Below the pieces are notes generated by a model, which was given only the letters and a program-made list of their open reading frames with translations, had not been told where the DNA came from and did not search any database. DNA of 64,000 nt from VRUE01 sp963762205 (GTDB lineage Bacteria; Actinomycetota; Thermoleophilia; Solirubrobacterales; 70-9): positions 434,001-498,000 of the forward strand of contig CAVXJZ010000002.1 in NCBI GenBank assembly GCA_963762205.1, given 5' to 3'. Shown here piece after piece: positions 51,935 through 62,098 of the stretch. Position numbers and translations under genes: made by a program. How positions within the stretch are numbered: position 1 is the stretch's first letter; each line of letters begins with the position of its first letter.

Positions 51935-52798
51935 CCAGCGCCAGCGCCGCCCAGTCGCCCTCGAGGCGACGCTCGCGCTCCTCGAGGCCGAGGGGCGCGA
52001 ACGCGTCCACGACATCGTCCAGCTCGATCGGCAGCAGTCCCGAGAGGATCAGGGTGGTCGGCGGGGGGCTCGGCGGAGCCTCCCCGCTATTGGCGCGCAG
52101 AGCCCCCGCCGACCACCCTCGCCGCTCGCGAGCTGCGCCGCGAGATCGCGCAGCACGGGGGCGGTCATGTTGGCGACGGTGACCGGCGCCAGGGCCGGAA
52201 GGCGCTCGCGCAGGTTGACCAGCTCGAATTCGGCGGAGACCTTGTTCGCTGCGGCGTTCGCCGCCGCCGCCTCGATCGCGGCCGGCTCGTGGTCGTAGCC
52301 GCGGACCGGGCCCCAGCCGAGCTTGGCGGCTGCGATCGCCAGCACGCCCGAGCCGCTGCCGAGGTCGGTCAGCGGGCCGGACGCCCCACCGGCCGCCTGC
52401 AGCTCGAGCAGGAGCTCGAGGCAGAGGCGCGTGGTCGGATGGGCGCCGGTGCCGAAGGCACGGCCCGGATCGACGATCAGGTCGACCGTCCTCGCCCGCG
52501 GCGCCTCCCAGGAGGGCCGCAGCCACAGCCGCCCGCCGACCAGCAGCGGCTTGTGGAAGTCCTGCCAGCGGTCGGCCCAGTCGTCGGGGACCTCGGTGGA
52601 GACGACGTCGACCAGGCCCTCGCCCGCCGCGGCCTCGATCTCCCCGAGCTCGGGGAGCTCCCCCTCGCCGCCGTAGATCGCGTACTCGACGTACCCCGGC
52701 CCCCGCTCCTCCTCGACCCCGTTCGGGGCCAGCACCGTCAGCTCGGCGAGAACGAGCTCGGCCTGCTCGGGCCGGCAGCGGACCGCGAGGCGGATCAA
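51921..52798 (-). CDS. prmA: Ribosomal protein L11 methyltransferase, with a foldback insertion and frame break
   Basis: PrmA trimethylates L11. The N-terminal domain and the SAM-binding core (DPGRAFGTGAHPTTRLCLELL, LTDLGSGSGVLAIAAAKLG, VTVANMTAPVLRDLA) are in one frame. The C-terminal LILSGLLPIELDDVVDAF and ending GDWAALALARVA are in another. Between them lies foldback element copy 2. Adding one G to its five-G run (minus strand) restores both the reading frame and a perfect 21-bp inverted repeat, so the gene may be whole with a Gly/Arg/Pro-rich insert. It overlaps dnaJ by 4 bp. Confidence 0.85.
52051..52119. repeat. Foldback element FB, copy 2, inside prmA
   Basis: Arms 52051-52071 and 52100-52119 match perfectly except for one extra base, around exactly 28 bases that include GAGCCTCCCCGCT. 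The left arm (plus-strand order) encodes the host residues P-P-T-T-L; the right arm is its inverted copy. Confidence 0.65.
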
Positions 52799-53463
52799 CC
52801 GAAGGCCCGGCGGAAGCGGGAGAAGAACGTCTCCCCCTCGCCGCCGGAGGAGCGCTTCAGGTTCTGCGGCTCGAGCGACTCACCGAGTTTGCGGGCCAGC
52901 TCCTCCTGCTCCTCGCTGAGGTCGCTGGGCACGAGCACGTGGACGACGAGCACCATGTCGCCGGACGGGCCGCCGCCCGAGCCGGGCAGGCCCTGGCCGC
53001 GCAGCGCGTACTGCGTCCCGTGCTGGGTCCCGGAGGGCAACTCGATCTCCCTCTCCCCCTCGTGGGTGGGGACCCTGACCGTCGCCCCGAGCATCGCGTC
53101 GACCGCGGTGATCTCGACCTGATGGACCAGGTCCTGGCCGCGCATCGGCCCCCGGTTGAAGCGGATCCCCTGGCCGCTGAAGAAGGCCTGGAAGATGTCG
53201 TCGATCGAGCCGAAGCCGGCCCCCGGGGCGAAGCCGTTCCCGCGCAGGCCTTCGTGGCCGTAGGCGTCGTAGGCGCGGCGCCGCTCGGGGTCGGAGAGCA
53301 CCTCGTAGGCTTCGGCCGCCTCCTTGAACTTCTCCTCCGCCTCGGGGTCGTGGTCGTTGACGTCGGGGTGCAGCTCGCGGGCGAGCCGGCGGAAGGCCGT
53401 CTTCACCTCGCCGCGGTTGGCGTCGCGCCCGACCCCGAGCACCTCGTAGTAGTCGCGTGGCAT
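52795..53463 (-). CDS. Minimal DnaJ-type co-chaperone without zinc-finger domain
   Basis: A 222-residue J-protein. The J domain has HPD at 32-34, followed by a G/F linker (GLRGNGFAPGAGFGSIDDIF) and one C-terminal beta-sandwich (MLGATVRVPTHEGEREIELP, GTQHGTQYALRGQGLP, SGDMVLVVHVLVPSDLSEEQ). Standard DnaJ is about 370 residues with four CxxCxGxG repeats; these and one sandwich are missing. It should still stimulate DnaK but is unlikely to hold substrates as full DnaJ does. It lies next to hrcA. Confidence 0.92.
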   Translation of the reverse strand: MPRDYYEVLGVGRDANRGEVKTAFRRLARELHPDVNDHDPEAEEKFKEAAEAYEVLSDPERRRAYDAYGHEGLRGNGFAPGAGFGSIDDIFQAFFSGQGIRFNRGPMRGQDLVHQVEITAVDAMLGATVRVPTHEGEREIELPSGTQHGTQYALRGQGLPGSGGGPSGDMVLVVHVLVPSDLSEEQEELARKLGESLEPQNLKRSSGGEGETFFSRFRRAFG

Positions 53464-53490
53464 CGGCTCAGCTTCCTCGTCGCGCCTCGA

Positions 53491-54519
53491 TCAGCCGCCG
53501 TAGACCGTCTCGCAGTAGCGGGAGAGCTCGCGGGCGGCGCCGCGGACCGAGGCGATCGCGGTCGCGTAGTCCATGCGCAGCGGCCCGACGACCCCGACCG
53601 AGCCGAGGTTGCGGTGTGCGAGGCCGTAGTTGGCGCCGACCACGCTCACCGAGCGCAGCTCCGGCTGCGGGTTCTCGTCGCCGATCCAGAGGAAGACCGA
53701 GCGCTCGTCGAGCGCCGAGCGCAGGACTCGCAGGACGCTGGCCCTGCCCTCGAGGGCGGTCATCAGCTGGTCGGCCCGGGGCAGGTCCTCGAGCCGGGCG
53801 TCGGAGAGCAGGCGCGCTGCGCCGTCCATATAGAGGGTCTCGGCGGAACCGCCGCCGAGCTCGGTGAAGACCGACCCGAGCGCCCGCACGAACTCGGCCT
53901 CGAGGGGGGCCAGTTCGGGATCGTGGATGCGGTCGGCGATCATCCGGGCGCCCACGCTCATCCCCGCCAGCGACTCGTTCAGATAGCTCGACGCCCACTC
54001 GACCAGGCCCGGGTCCACCGGCGCGTCGAAGTCGAAGACCCGCTTGGCGACGGCGCCGCTGGAGGCGATTGCGATCACCATCACCCTGTTCGCGCGCAGG
54101 CGGAGCACCTCGACCCGGTGGATCGTCGCCGCGATGCTCTCGGGTGGCGCGGTGGCAAGCGCGACGAGATCGGTGACCCTGGCCAGCGCCGCCGTCGTCT
54201 CCCGCATCGCCTCGTCGACCTCGCGCCGCAGGCGGGAGAGCTCGAGCTCGACGCCCGCCTCCGGCGCCGGCGACCCCGACTCGAGCAGCAGGTCCACGTA
54301 GCGGCGGTAGCCGGAGTCGGTCGGCACCCGCCCGGCCGAGGTGTGGGGCTGGGCCAGGTAGCCGGCCGACTCGAGCGCGGCGAGCTCCGCCCGCACGGTC
54401 GACGGGCGCCACTCGACCTCCGGCTTCTCGGCGACCTCCTTGGAGCCCACCGGCTTCGCCGACGCCAGGTAGGCGTCGACGACCAGACGCAAGATGAGCT
54501 CCTGTCGCGGGCTGAGCAT
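53491..54519 (-). CDS. hrcA: Heat-inducible transcription repressor HrcA
   Basis: A 342-residue repressor of chaperone genes: winged helix (LSPRQELILRLVVDAYLA, GSKEVAEKPEVEWRPSTVRAEL, GYLAQPHTSAGRVPTDSGYR), then the GAF-like dimer domain and GVVGPLRMDYATAIASV. It starts the hrcA-dnaJ-prmA run. I looked for its CIRCE operator upstream of this gene and did not find one. Confidence 0.95.
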   Translation of the reverse strand: MLSPRQELILRLVVDAYLASAKPVGSKEVAEKPEVEWRPSTVRAELAALESAGYLAQPHTSAGRVPTDSGYRRYVDLLLESGSPAPEAGVELELSRLRREVDEAMRETTAALARVTDLVALATAPPESIAATIHRVEVLRLRANRVMVIAIASSGAVAKRVFDFDAPVDPGLVEWASSYLNESLAGMSVGARMIADRIHDPELAPLEAEFVRALGSVFTELGGGSAETLYMDGAARLLSDARLEDLPRADQLMTALEGRASVLRVLRSALDERSVFLWIGDENPQPELRSVSVVGANYGLAHRNLGSVGVVGPLRMDYATAIASVRGAARELSRYCETVYGG

Positions 54520-54636
54520 TCACACAGTCTAGGAACCCGGCCGACGCAGGCCGCAAGGAGCACCAACCGCAGGGAGTAGGAGGGGCCGGGGTGCCCTTCC
54601 GCCACACGCCGCTGGGGCGAGCCGGCGCCGAGGCTT

Positions 54637-54722
54637 GGGAGTGCGGGCCAGGTGCCGCTACCCGAGCGCGGCGCTACCCGCGAAGCGGGATAGCGCGAGG
54701 GAGGGGTACCTGGCCAGCTCCC
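54637..54722. repeat. Multi-stem palindromic sequence between hrcA and the dehydratase genes
   Basis: Outer arms GGGAG/CTCCC and GGCCAGGT/ACCTGGCC, then an inner stem GCGCTACCCGC-GAA-GCGGGATAGCGC with a one-base bulge. This covers most of the 209-bp gap upstream of hrcA; I found no certain promoter boxes there. It may be a REP-like element or a terminator for the dehydratase pair. Confidence 0.5.
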
Positions 54723-54728
54723 CTGACC

Positions 54729-55118
54729 TCAGACCTGGACTTCCGCCTCGGCGTTGCGAATCGTCTGGTTGTCGCCCTGGGCGGCGACGGTGTCGATCGT
54801 CGCGCGGTCGCCCTCGACCGACTTGACCGTGCCGGTTACGACGATCTCGGTCTCCGGCGCGCCCATGCCCCGGAACTGCACCGAGAGGCGCTTCAGCGCG
54901 GCCGGATCCCCGCCCGCGGCCTCGGTGTTTGCGCGCGCGACGAGCCCCATCATGTAGAGGCCGTGGAGGATCGTGTTCGGCAGCCCGACCGCCTTCGCGA
55001 ACTCGGGGTCGATGTGGATCGGGTTGAAGTCGCCGGAGGCGCCCGCGTAGCGGTGCGGCAGGTACTTGTCGGGCGTGACCCGCAGCTCCGCGATCTGGTC
55101 CCCCTCGCTCAACGCCAT
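54729..55118 (-). CDS. MaoC-like dehydratase, HadB-type subunit
   Basis: A 129-residue hot-dog-fold protein with the hydratase-2 motif YAGASGDFNPIHIDPEFA (catalytic Asp and His) and LPNTILHGLYMMGLVAR. It ends with a beta-rich stretch. Together with the next-upstream gene it resembles the HadA/HadB pair that dehydrates 3-hydroxyacyl intermediates in fatty-acid elongation. It starts 2 bp after its partner's stop. Confidence 0.9.
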   Translation of the reverse strand: MALSEGDQIAELRVTPDKYLPHRYAGASGDFNPIHIDPEFAKAVGLPNTILHGLYMMGLVARANTEAAGGDPAALKRLSVQFRGMGAPETEIVVTGTVKSVEGDRATIDTVAAQGDNQTIRNAEAEVQV

Positions 55119-55120
55119 TC

Positions 55121-55561
55121 TCAGACCCCTCTCACGATGTTGGTCCAGGTCCCCTTGACGACCTGCCGACCGTCCTGGTTGACCGAGTTCGTCTCGAACA
55201 CGTAGAAGCCCTTGCCGTCTTTCTCGAAGATCTCCAGGCACTTGGCGGTGGTCGTGATCTCGTCGCCCGAGCAGGCCGGCTCGCCCCACTCGAACTCCTG
55301 GCCGCCGTGCACCATCGCCGCGAAGTTCATCCCCACCTCGTCGTCGAACATCGCCGGCCCGAGGGCGGGCGCGCTGTAGACGACGCAGAACATCGGCGGC
55401 GCGACGACGTCGCGGTAGCCGGCCGCCTGCGCCGCCTCGCGGTCGACGTGGACGGAGTTGTCGAGGCCGACCACGCGCGCGTACTCGGCGATCTTCTCCT
55501 TGCCCACCTCGTATCTCGTGGCGGGCCATTCCTTGCCTATTGCATCCGTCTTGATAGCCAT
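55121..55561 (-). CDS. FAS1-type dehydratase, HadA-like subunit
   Basis: A 146-residue hot-dog protein with the non-catalytic N-terminal form: YEVGKEKIAEYARVVGLDN, AGYRDVVAPPMFCVVYSAPA, HGGQEFEWGEPACSGDEI. It lacks the Asp/His of its neighbour, as HadA does, and probably forms a heterodimer with the 54729-55118 product. First gene of this pair. Confidence 0.9.
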   Translation of the reverse strand: MAIKTDAIGKEWPATRYEVGKEKIAEYARVVGLDNSVHVDREAAQAAGYRDVVAPPMFCVVYSAPALGPAMFDDEVGMNFAAMVHGGQEFEWGEPACSGDEITTTAKCLEIFEKDGKGFYVFETNSVNQDGRQVVKGTWTNIVRGV

Positions 55562-55621
55562 GGCGCGGCAGTGTATTCGTCAGCCGATTAGCGAGCATCA
55601 CAATCTGATTCTCTGCGAGCG

Positions 55622-55657
55622 GCGCCAATTCGCTGGCGCGCGCCGCCGTAGGCGGCG
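55622..55657 (-). terminator. Two tandem stem-loops after lepA, possible terminator
   Basis: CGCCGCC-TAC-GGCGGCG (55641-55657), starting four bases past the lepA stop, and GCGCCA/TGGCGC (55622-55639). There is no T-run, so intrinsic termination is uncertain. Confidence 0.45.
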
Positions 55658-55661
55658 TTTG

Positions 55662-57458
<1,797 letters not shown>

Positions 57459-57510
57459 CGGCGACCCGCCAGTATGGCGAGTGGGGCGCGGCGGGCGGCG
57501 GGCCGGCGGG

Positions 57511-57930
57511 CTAGTCGTCGGAGGATAGGCCGAAGGCGGCGAGCGCCTGACGGCGGTCGACATAGCCCTCGAAGAAGACGACCTTCCCGCCGTCGACGCG
57601 GACGACATTCGCCGGCCAGGCCTTGAAGACCGCCTCGCCGGTCTCCCTGTCGAGGCGCCGGACCCTGTTGAGCAGGACGATCGCGCCCTCACCCGCGTCG
57701 ACGATCTCCTCGACCTCGATGTCGAGGTCCCACTGCCGGAGCTGGACCTCGCCGTCGCTCAGCCAGCGGTCGATGCCGAAGGCCCCGTCGCGGGTCACGT
57801 ACTCGATGTCCTCGGAGACGTAGCGATCGCTGGCGGCGGCGAGGTCGCCGTCCAGGGCGAACTGGGAGAAGGCCGCGCGGATCACCTTGCGAGCCGAATC
57901 GAAGTCGTCGTGCGGGCCGCGCGCGGGCAT
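57511..57930 (-). CDS. SnoaL-like (NTF2-fold) protein
   Basis: A 139-residue protein with the NTF2-like pattern: a helix VIRAAFSQFALDGDLAAASD, then YVSEDIEYVTRDGAFG, DIEVEEIVDAGEGAIVLLNRV and VVRVDGGKVVFFEGYVDRRQAL. Proteins of this fold bind small molecules or act as isomerases and polyketide cyclases; nothing here picks one. Confidence 0.82.
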   Translation of the reverse strand: MPARGPHDDFDSARKVIRAAFSQFALDGDLAAASDRYVSEDIEYVTRDGAFGIDRWLSDGEVQLRQWDLDIEVEEIVDAGEGAIVLLNRVRRLDRETGEAVFKAWPANVVRVDGGKVVFFEGYVDRRQALAAFGLSSDD

Positions 57931-57973
57931 CGGCCGCAGCCTACGCGCTGCCGTCATCGATCGCCAGGGCCGC

Positions 57974-60064
57974 CTAGCCGGGACAGGCGGACGGATCGAG
58001 GCGGCCGTCGAGGCGAAAGACGACGGTCGGCGGCTCGCGCAGGAGGACGGTCGCTCCCGGGCCTTCCGTCCAACGGGCCGTCGCCGGATAGCGCGGCCTG
58101 CCCGCTTCGACCCGGTCGCGGGATGCGACCACGTAGTCGTAGTCGCCCTCGTCGAGCAGGCGGCGCCAGGCGCGGCAACCGGTCGGGGCGACGAAGCCGC
58201 CCTGGGGTCGCTCTTCGCCGACGAACTCGACCCGGTTCGAGAGGTCCGTGCCGAACAGCGGGTACTGGCGAGTGCTGGTGGTCGCGATCCGGGCGCCGGA
58301 GATCGGTGTCGCCCATCCGAAGGCGCGATCCAGGCCGGGCGTGGCGAAGGTCGGATTCGCGTAGCGATCGCGCAGGTAGCTGCGCTGGACGAGGTAGCCG
58401 GCGGCGACCGCGAGGACGACGGCCAGGACGCCGAGAGCCTCGACCCACCGTGACTGGACGCACTTCCTCCCGGTATCCGGGAGGAAGTGCGTCCAGAACG
58501 GACGGGGCGGGTGCGGCGGGGGTCCGGTCGGGGGGTTGGTCGCGCCTGGGACGGGGAGGCCTGCCGAGAGACGGCGCAGGCGCTCGCCGACGGCGGGCAC
58601 GAGCGGCAGCAGCGCCAGGCCGAGGACGAGGGCGGGGGCCAGGTAGCGGAGGCCCGACTCGAAGCCACGGGGCATCCCCTCCGGGCCGGAGGCCGAGGTC
58701 GGCGCCACCAGCCAGGCGAGCACCGCCGCCAGGCCGGCGGCGGCGGCGACCCGGGCGGCCGGGCCGGCGTGGCGGCCCAGGTTGAGGAGCAGGCCGGCGA
58801 GCCCCAGGCCGGCGAGCAGTGGCCAGATGACCCAGAGGCCGTGGTGCAGGCCCGGCAGGAACCAGTCCGACCAGACCGAGCCGTCGAGGAGATAGCCGAG
58901 CACGCTGTGCCCTTCGCGGCCGCCGAGCGCCTGCTCCGGGCCCGGCAGGGAGATCGGGCCGACGCTGTCGAACCAGGGCAGCGGATTGCCGCTGTGAAGC
59001 AGGTTGCGCAGGTACCAGTAACCGCCGCCGAGCAGGGCGGCGAACGTGCCGAGCAGGAGCGTGCCGCGGCGGCGGCGTGGAGGCACGATCAGCGCGAGGC
59101 CGACGACGAGTGCCGCGCAGGGCAGCGCGAAGTTGAGCTTGGTGCCGACCGCGAGGCCGGCCGCCAGGCCGGCCACCGCGACGGCGCCGGGCGCCGGGCC
59201 CCGATCCCTTCCCCCGGTCCCGTCTCCCGCCGCCCACGAGGTTGCGTTGACGACAACCGCGACCGCGGCGAGCAGGAAGAAGGCGCCGACGATGTCGTTG
59301 CGGGCCTCGCCCGCCTGGTCGGAGAGCGCCGGCACGCTGAGCGCGACCGCCCCCAGGGCCAGCGACCAGGGGGCGACGCCATGGGGGCGGCCGATGCACC
59401 AGCAGGCGAGCAGGCAGGCGACGAGCCAGCCCAGGTTGAGGAGCGGCGAGAGCAGGTCGCGGTCGAAGGCGTTCATCCCGATCGCGTGGAAGAGCTCCGC
59501 GTTCGCGGGATAGAACCAGGCCAGGAACTGCGGCGCGATGAAGTGCAGCCCCCAGGTGTCGCCGCTCTGGAAGAAGCCCGCGGCGAACGGCCCGTGGTAC
59601 CAGGTCGAGTCGAAACCGGTCATGCCCGTGCCCGAGCTTCAGCTTCACCTCGGCGCCGAACTTGACGACCGCCGCTGCTGCGATGGCCAGGGCGATCAGC
59701 GGTCGGGACGAGGGCGCTCCGGCCGGCGGGTCCTGTCGAGGATCGAGGGGGGCGCTGCGGGTCGAGCCGTCCTCGACCCCCCCATCCCCTCGCCACCCGC
59801 CGGAGGAGCGTCCGAGCACCGAAGCCGAGGGCACCCGACCGCAACAGGTATGGGAGCGGGCTCGAAGGCACCGAAGCTGCCGAGCAGCTCGGCGGACCAG
59901 ATCAGGAGGCGAGGCGCGAGGACCGAGGTGGCCAGGAACGCCGGTGCGCCCGCGAAGCTCAGGGACCAGACGCCTGCGCAGCGGTCGTTGCGCCGAGCCA
60001 GGCGAAGCCGACGAGGAGCCGAATCTCGGCCGACTCCCAGCAGGTAGCGCGAGAGGCTCAGCAT
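57974..60064 (-). CDS. Polytopic glycosyltransferase-like membrane protein, frame broken at least twice
   Basis: ATG 60064 lies 4 bp after the murJ stop. The first frame encodes helices (VWSLSFAGAPAFLATSVLAP, LLIWSAELLGSFGAF). A second frame continues PLIALAIAAAAVVKFGAEV, and a third begins MTGFDSTWYHGPFAAGF and runs to the stop at 57974. The second break is at CCC 59631-59633, where removing one base joins KLKLGTG to MTGFDSTW; the first lies in 59700-59835. The product would have about ten or more helices and an exterior domain at the end, like integral membrane mannosyltransferases. PE-B copy D sits in a loop. Confidence 0.75.
58454..58496. repeat. PE-B palindromic element, copy D (perfect 20-bp arms)
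   Basis: Perfect 20-base arms (starting CTGGACGCACTTCCTCCCGG) around a TAT loop. It lies in frame within the glycosyltransferase-like gene and encodes FWTHFLPDTGRKCVQS. It is the only perfect copy of the family here. Confidence 0.85.
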
Positions 60065-60068
60065 CGGG

Positions 60069-61769
60069 TCAGCGACGCCGCAGGAGGCGGACGATCTGCT
60101 CGAGCTCGGCGATCCTCAGCACCCTGGCCGCGGCCAGGTAGACGAGCCCGCCGAGCGCGAGGGCGGTGCCGAGCGAGACCAGCTGACCGCCGAGGCCGCG
60201 GCCCAGGGCGCCGTCGAGCAGGTCCCAGACGCCGAAGCTGACCGCGGCGAGGAGCGCCGCCGCGATCGAGATGCGGATCCCGCTGGCGAGCAGGCTGCCG
60301 AGCTCGAGGCCGTCGAGGATCCGCCGCAGGACCAGGCACTGGACGACGACGCTGGCGCTGGTCGCGATCGCCGTCGAGGCGACGATCCCGCCGACCCCGA
60401 GGTGGTAGAGGCCGAGCGCCGCGAGCGCGGTGACGGCGAGGTTGCCGGCGGCGATCGCGGTCGGCACCCAGGGGCGCTGCAGGCTGAAGAAGGTGCGGGT
60501 GAGGAGCAGGAAGAGGCCGTTGGTGGGCAGGGAGAAGGCGAACCAGAAGAGGGCGGTCGCGACCAGGGTCGTCTGCTCGGGCGTGAACTCGCCGCGCTGG
60601 TAGACGAGGCGGATCATCGGCTCGGAGAGGACGAGCACGGCGGCGGCGGCCGGGATCAGGATGAAGAGGATCTGACGCATCCCGTTTGCCATCGTCGCCC
60701 GCAGGTTGGCGTGCTCCCCGCGGGAGGCGAAGCGGGCGAGGGTCGGGAAGAGGACCGTGGCGATCGCCACGGAGAAGATCCCCTGCGGCAGCTGGTAGAT
60801 GCGGAAGGCCTTGTCGATCGCCGCCGGCCCCTCGTCGCTGACCAGGCTGCCGAAGAGGCTGTTGATCAGCAGGTTGAAGTTGATCAGGCCGAGGCTGAGC
60901 GTCACCGGCAGCATCAGCACCAGGACCCGCCTCACCCCGGGGTTTCGCCAGGCGAGGCTGAAGCTGAACTCGAAGGGCGTGTTGCGCAGGTCGAAGGCCG
61001 GGATCAGCAGCTGCACCAGCGTTCCGACCAGGATCCCGATCGCGTAGGCGTAGATCCGGTCCTGCCCGTGGAAGAGGGGCGCGACGACGACGAGGACGAG
61101 AATGATCGTCACGTTCCAGAAGAACGGCGCGATCGCGAAGGCGCCGAAGCGGTCGTAGCTGTTGAGGATGCCGACGACCACTCCGCTCGCCCCGAGCAGG
61201 ATCAGGATCGGGAAGAGGACCTGCGAGAGGGTGACCGTGAGGTCGAGGATCTCGCCCTCGAAGCCGGGTGCGAAGAGTGGCATCACGAGCGGCGCGGCGA
61301 GGACGAAGATCGCCGTTATCGCCCCCAGTACGAGCGTGACGAGCAGCAGCAGGGTCGAGGCGAGGCGGAAGGCCTCGCGATAGTCCTTGCGCTCGAGCTG
61401 CTCGGTGAAGACGGGGATGAAGGCGGGCTGCAGGGCGGCGTCCGCGAAAAGGCTGCGGATCAGGTTCGGCACCTGGAAGGCGATCGTGAAGGCCGACATC
61501 GGGCCGCTGACGCCGTAGTAGCCGGCGGCGAACACCTCGCGCACCAGGCCCGCCACGCGCGAGGCCGCGGTCGCCACCGAGAAGAAGGCGGTCGAGCGGG
61601 CGATCCGCCCGCCCTGCCCAACCGGAGCCGCGTCGACGCTCGGTTCCTCACCCGGGTCGAAGGCCTCCGCGGCGCGGACGGCGGCGTCGGCGGCGACATC
61701 CCGGCGGTCGCGGGACCCGTCGCCGCCAGCCTCGGGCTCATCGCGGCCGGGTGTCTTGGGCGTCTCCAA
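60069..61769 (-). CDS. murJ: Lipid II flippase MurJ
   Basis: A 566-residue MATE-like transporter that flips lipid II for cell-wall synthesis. After a charged N-terminus come 13-14 helices, with TAASRVAGLVREVFAAGYYG, AFQVPNLIRSLFADAALQPAFIPVF, KAFRIYQLPQGIFSVAIATVLFPTLARF and RTFFSLQRPWVPT, all typical of MurJ. Divergent from rpsT. Confidence 0.95.
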   Translation of the reverse strand: METPKTPGRDEPEAGGDGSRDRRDVAADAAVRAAEAFDPGEEPSVDAAPVGQGGRIARSTAFFSVATAASRVAGLVREVFAAGYYGVSGPMSAFTIAFQVPNLIRSLFADAALQPAFIPVFTEQLERKDYREAFRLASTLLLLVTLVLGAITAIFVLAAPLVMPLFAPGFEGEILDLTVTLSQVLFPILILLGASGVVVGILNSYDRFGAFAIAPFFWNVTIILVLVVVAPLFHGQDRIYAYAIGILVGTLVQLLIPAFDLRNTPFEFSFSLAWRNPGVRRVLVLMLPVTLSLGLINFNLLINSLFGSLVSDEGPAAIDKAFRIYQLPQGIFSVAIATVLFPTLARFASRGEHANLRATMANGMRQILFILIPAAAAVLVLSEPMIRLVYQRGEFTPEQTTLVATALFWFAFSLPTNGLFLLLTRTFFSLQRPWVPTAIAAGNLAVTALAALGLYHLGVGGIVASTAIATSASVVVQCLVLRRILDGLELGSLLASGIRISIAAALLAAVSFGVWDLLDGALGRGLGGQLVSLGTALALGGLVYLAAARVLRIAELEQIVRLLRRR

Positions 61770-61837
61770 ACTGGGTCTCAGTCGCTATAGTCGGCGGCCG
61801 CCCGAAGCCGGCTCGACGCCCGCTCAGGCGCAACTCA

Positions 61838-62098
61838 ATGGCCAACATAGCCTCACAGAAGAAGCGGATCCTACGCAGCGAGCGCGAGCGCACCGAGAAC
61901 CGGCTGCTGACCAGCACGGTGAAGACGCATTTCCGCCGCCTCGAGAGCGCTGTGGAGTCCGGCGACACGGAGGCGATCGCCGGCGAGCACAGGGAGCTCG
62001 TCTCGCGGATCGACAAGGCGATCCAGAAAGGCGCCCTGCACAAGAACACCGGCGCCCGCAAGAAGTCCCGGGCCGCACGCCTGGCCGCCCCTAAGTAG
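61838..62098 (+). CDS. rpsT: 30S ribosomal protein S20
   Basis: An 86-residue, Lys/Arg-rich helical protein: MANIASQKKRILRSERER, RLLTSTVKTHFRRLESA, IDKAIQKGALHKNTGARKKSR. It starts at ATG 61838 and is divergent from murJ; a TATAGT at 61786-61791 could be its -10. It overlaps the end of holA by 8 bp. Confidence 0.97.
   Translation: MANIASQKKRILRSERERTENRLLTSTVKTHFRRLESAVESGDTEAIAGEHRELVSRIDKAIQKGALHKNTGARKKSRAARLAAPK

Noticed and set aside
53491..54728. CIRCE operator for HrcA
   Set aside because: No TTAGCACTC/GAGTGCTAA-type pair was found in the upstream gap.
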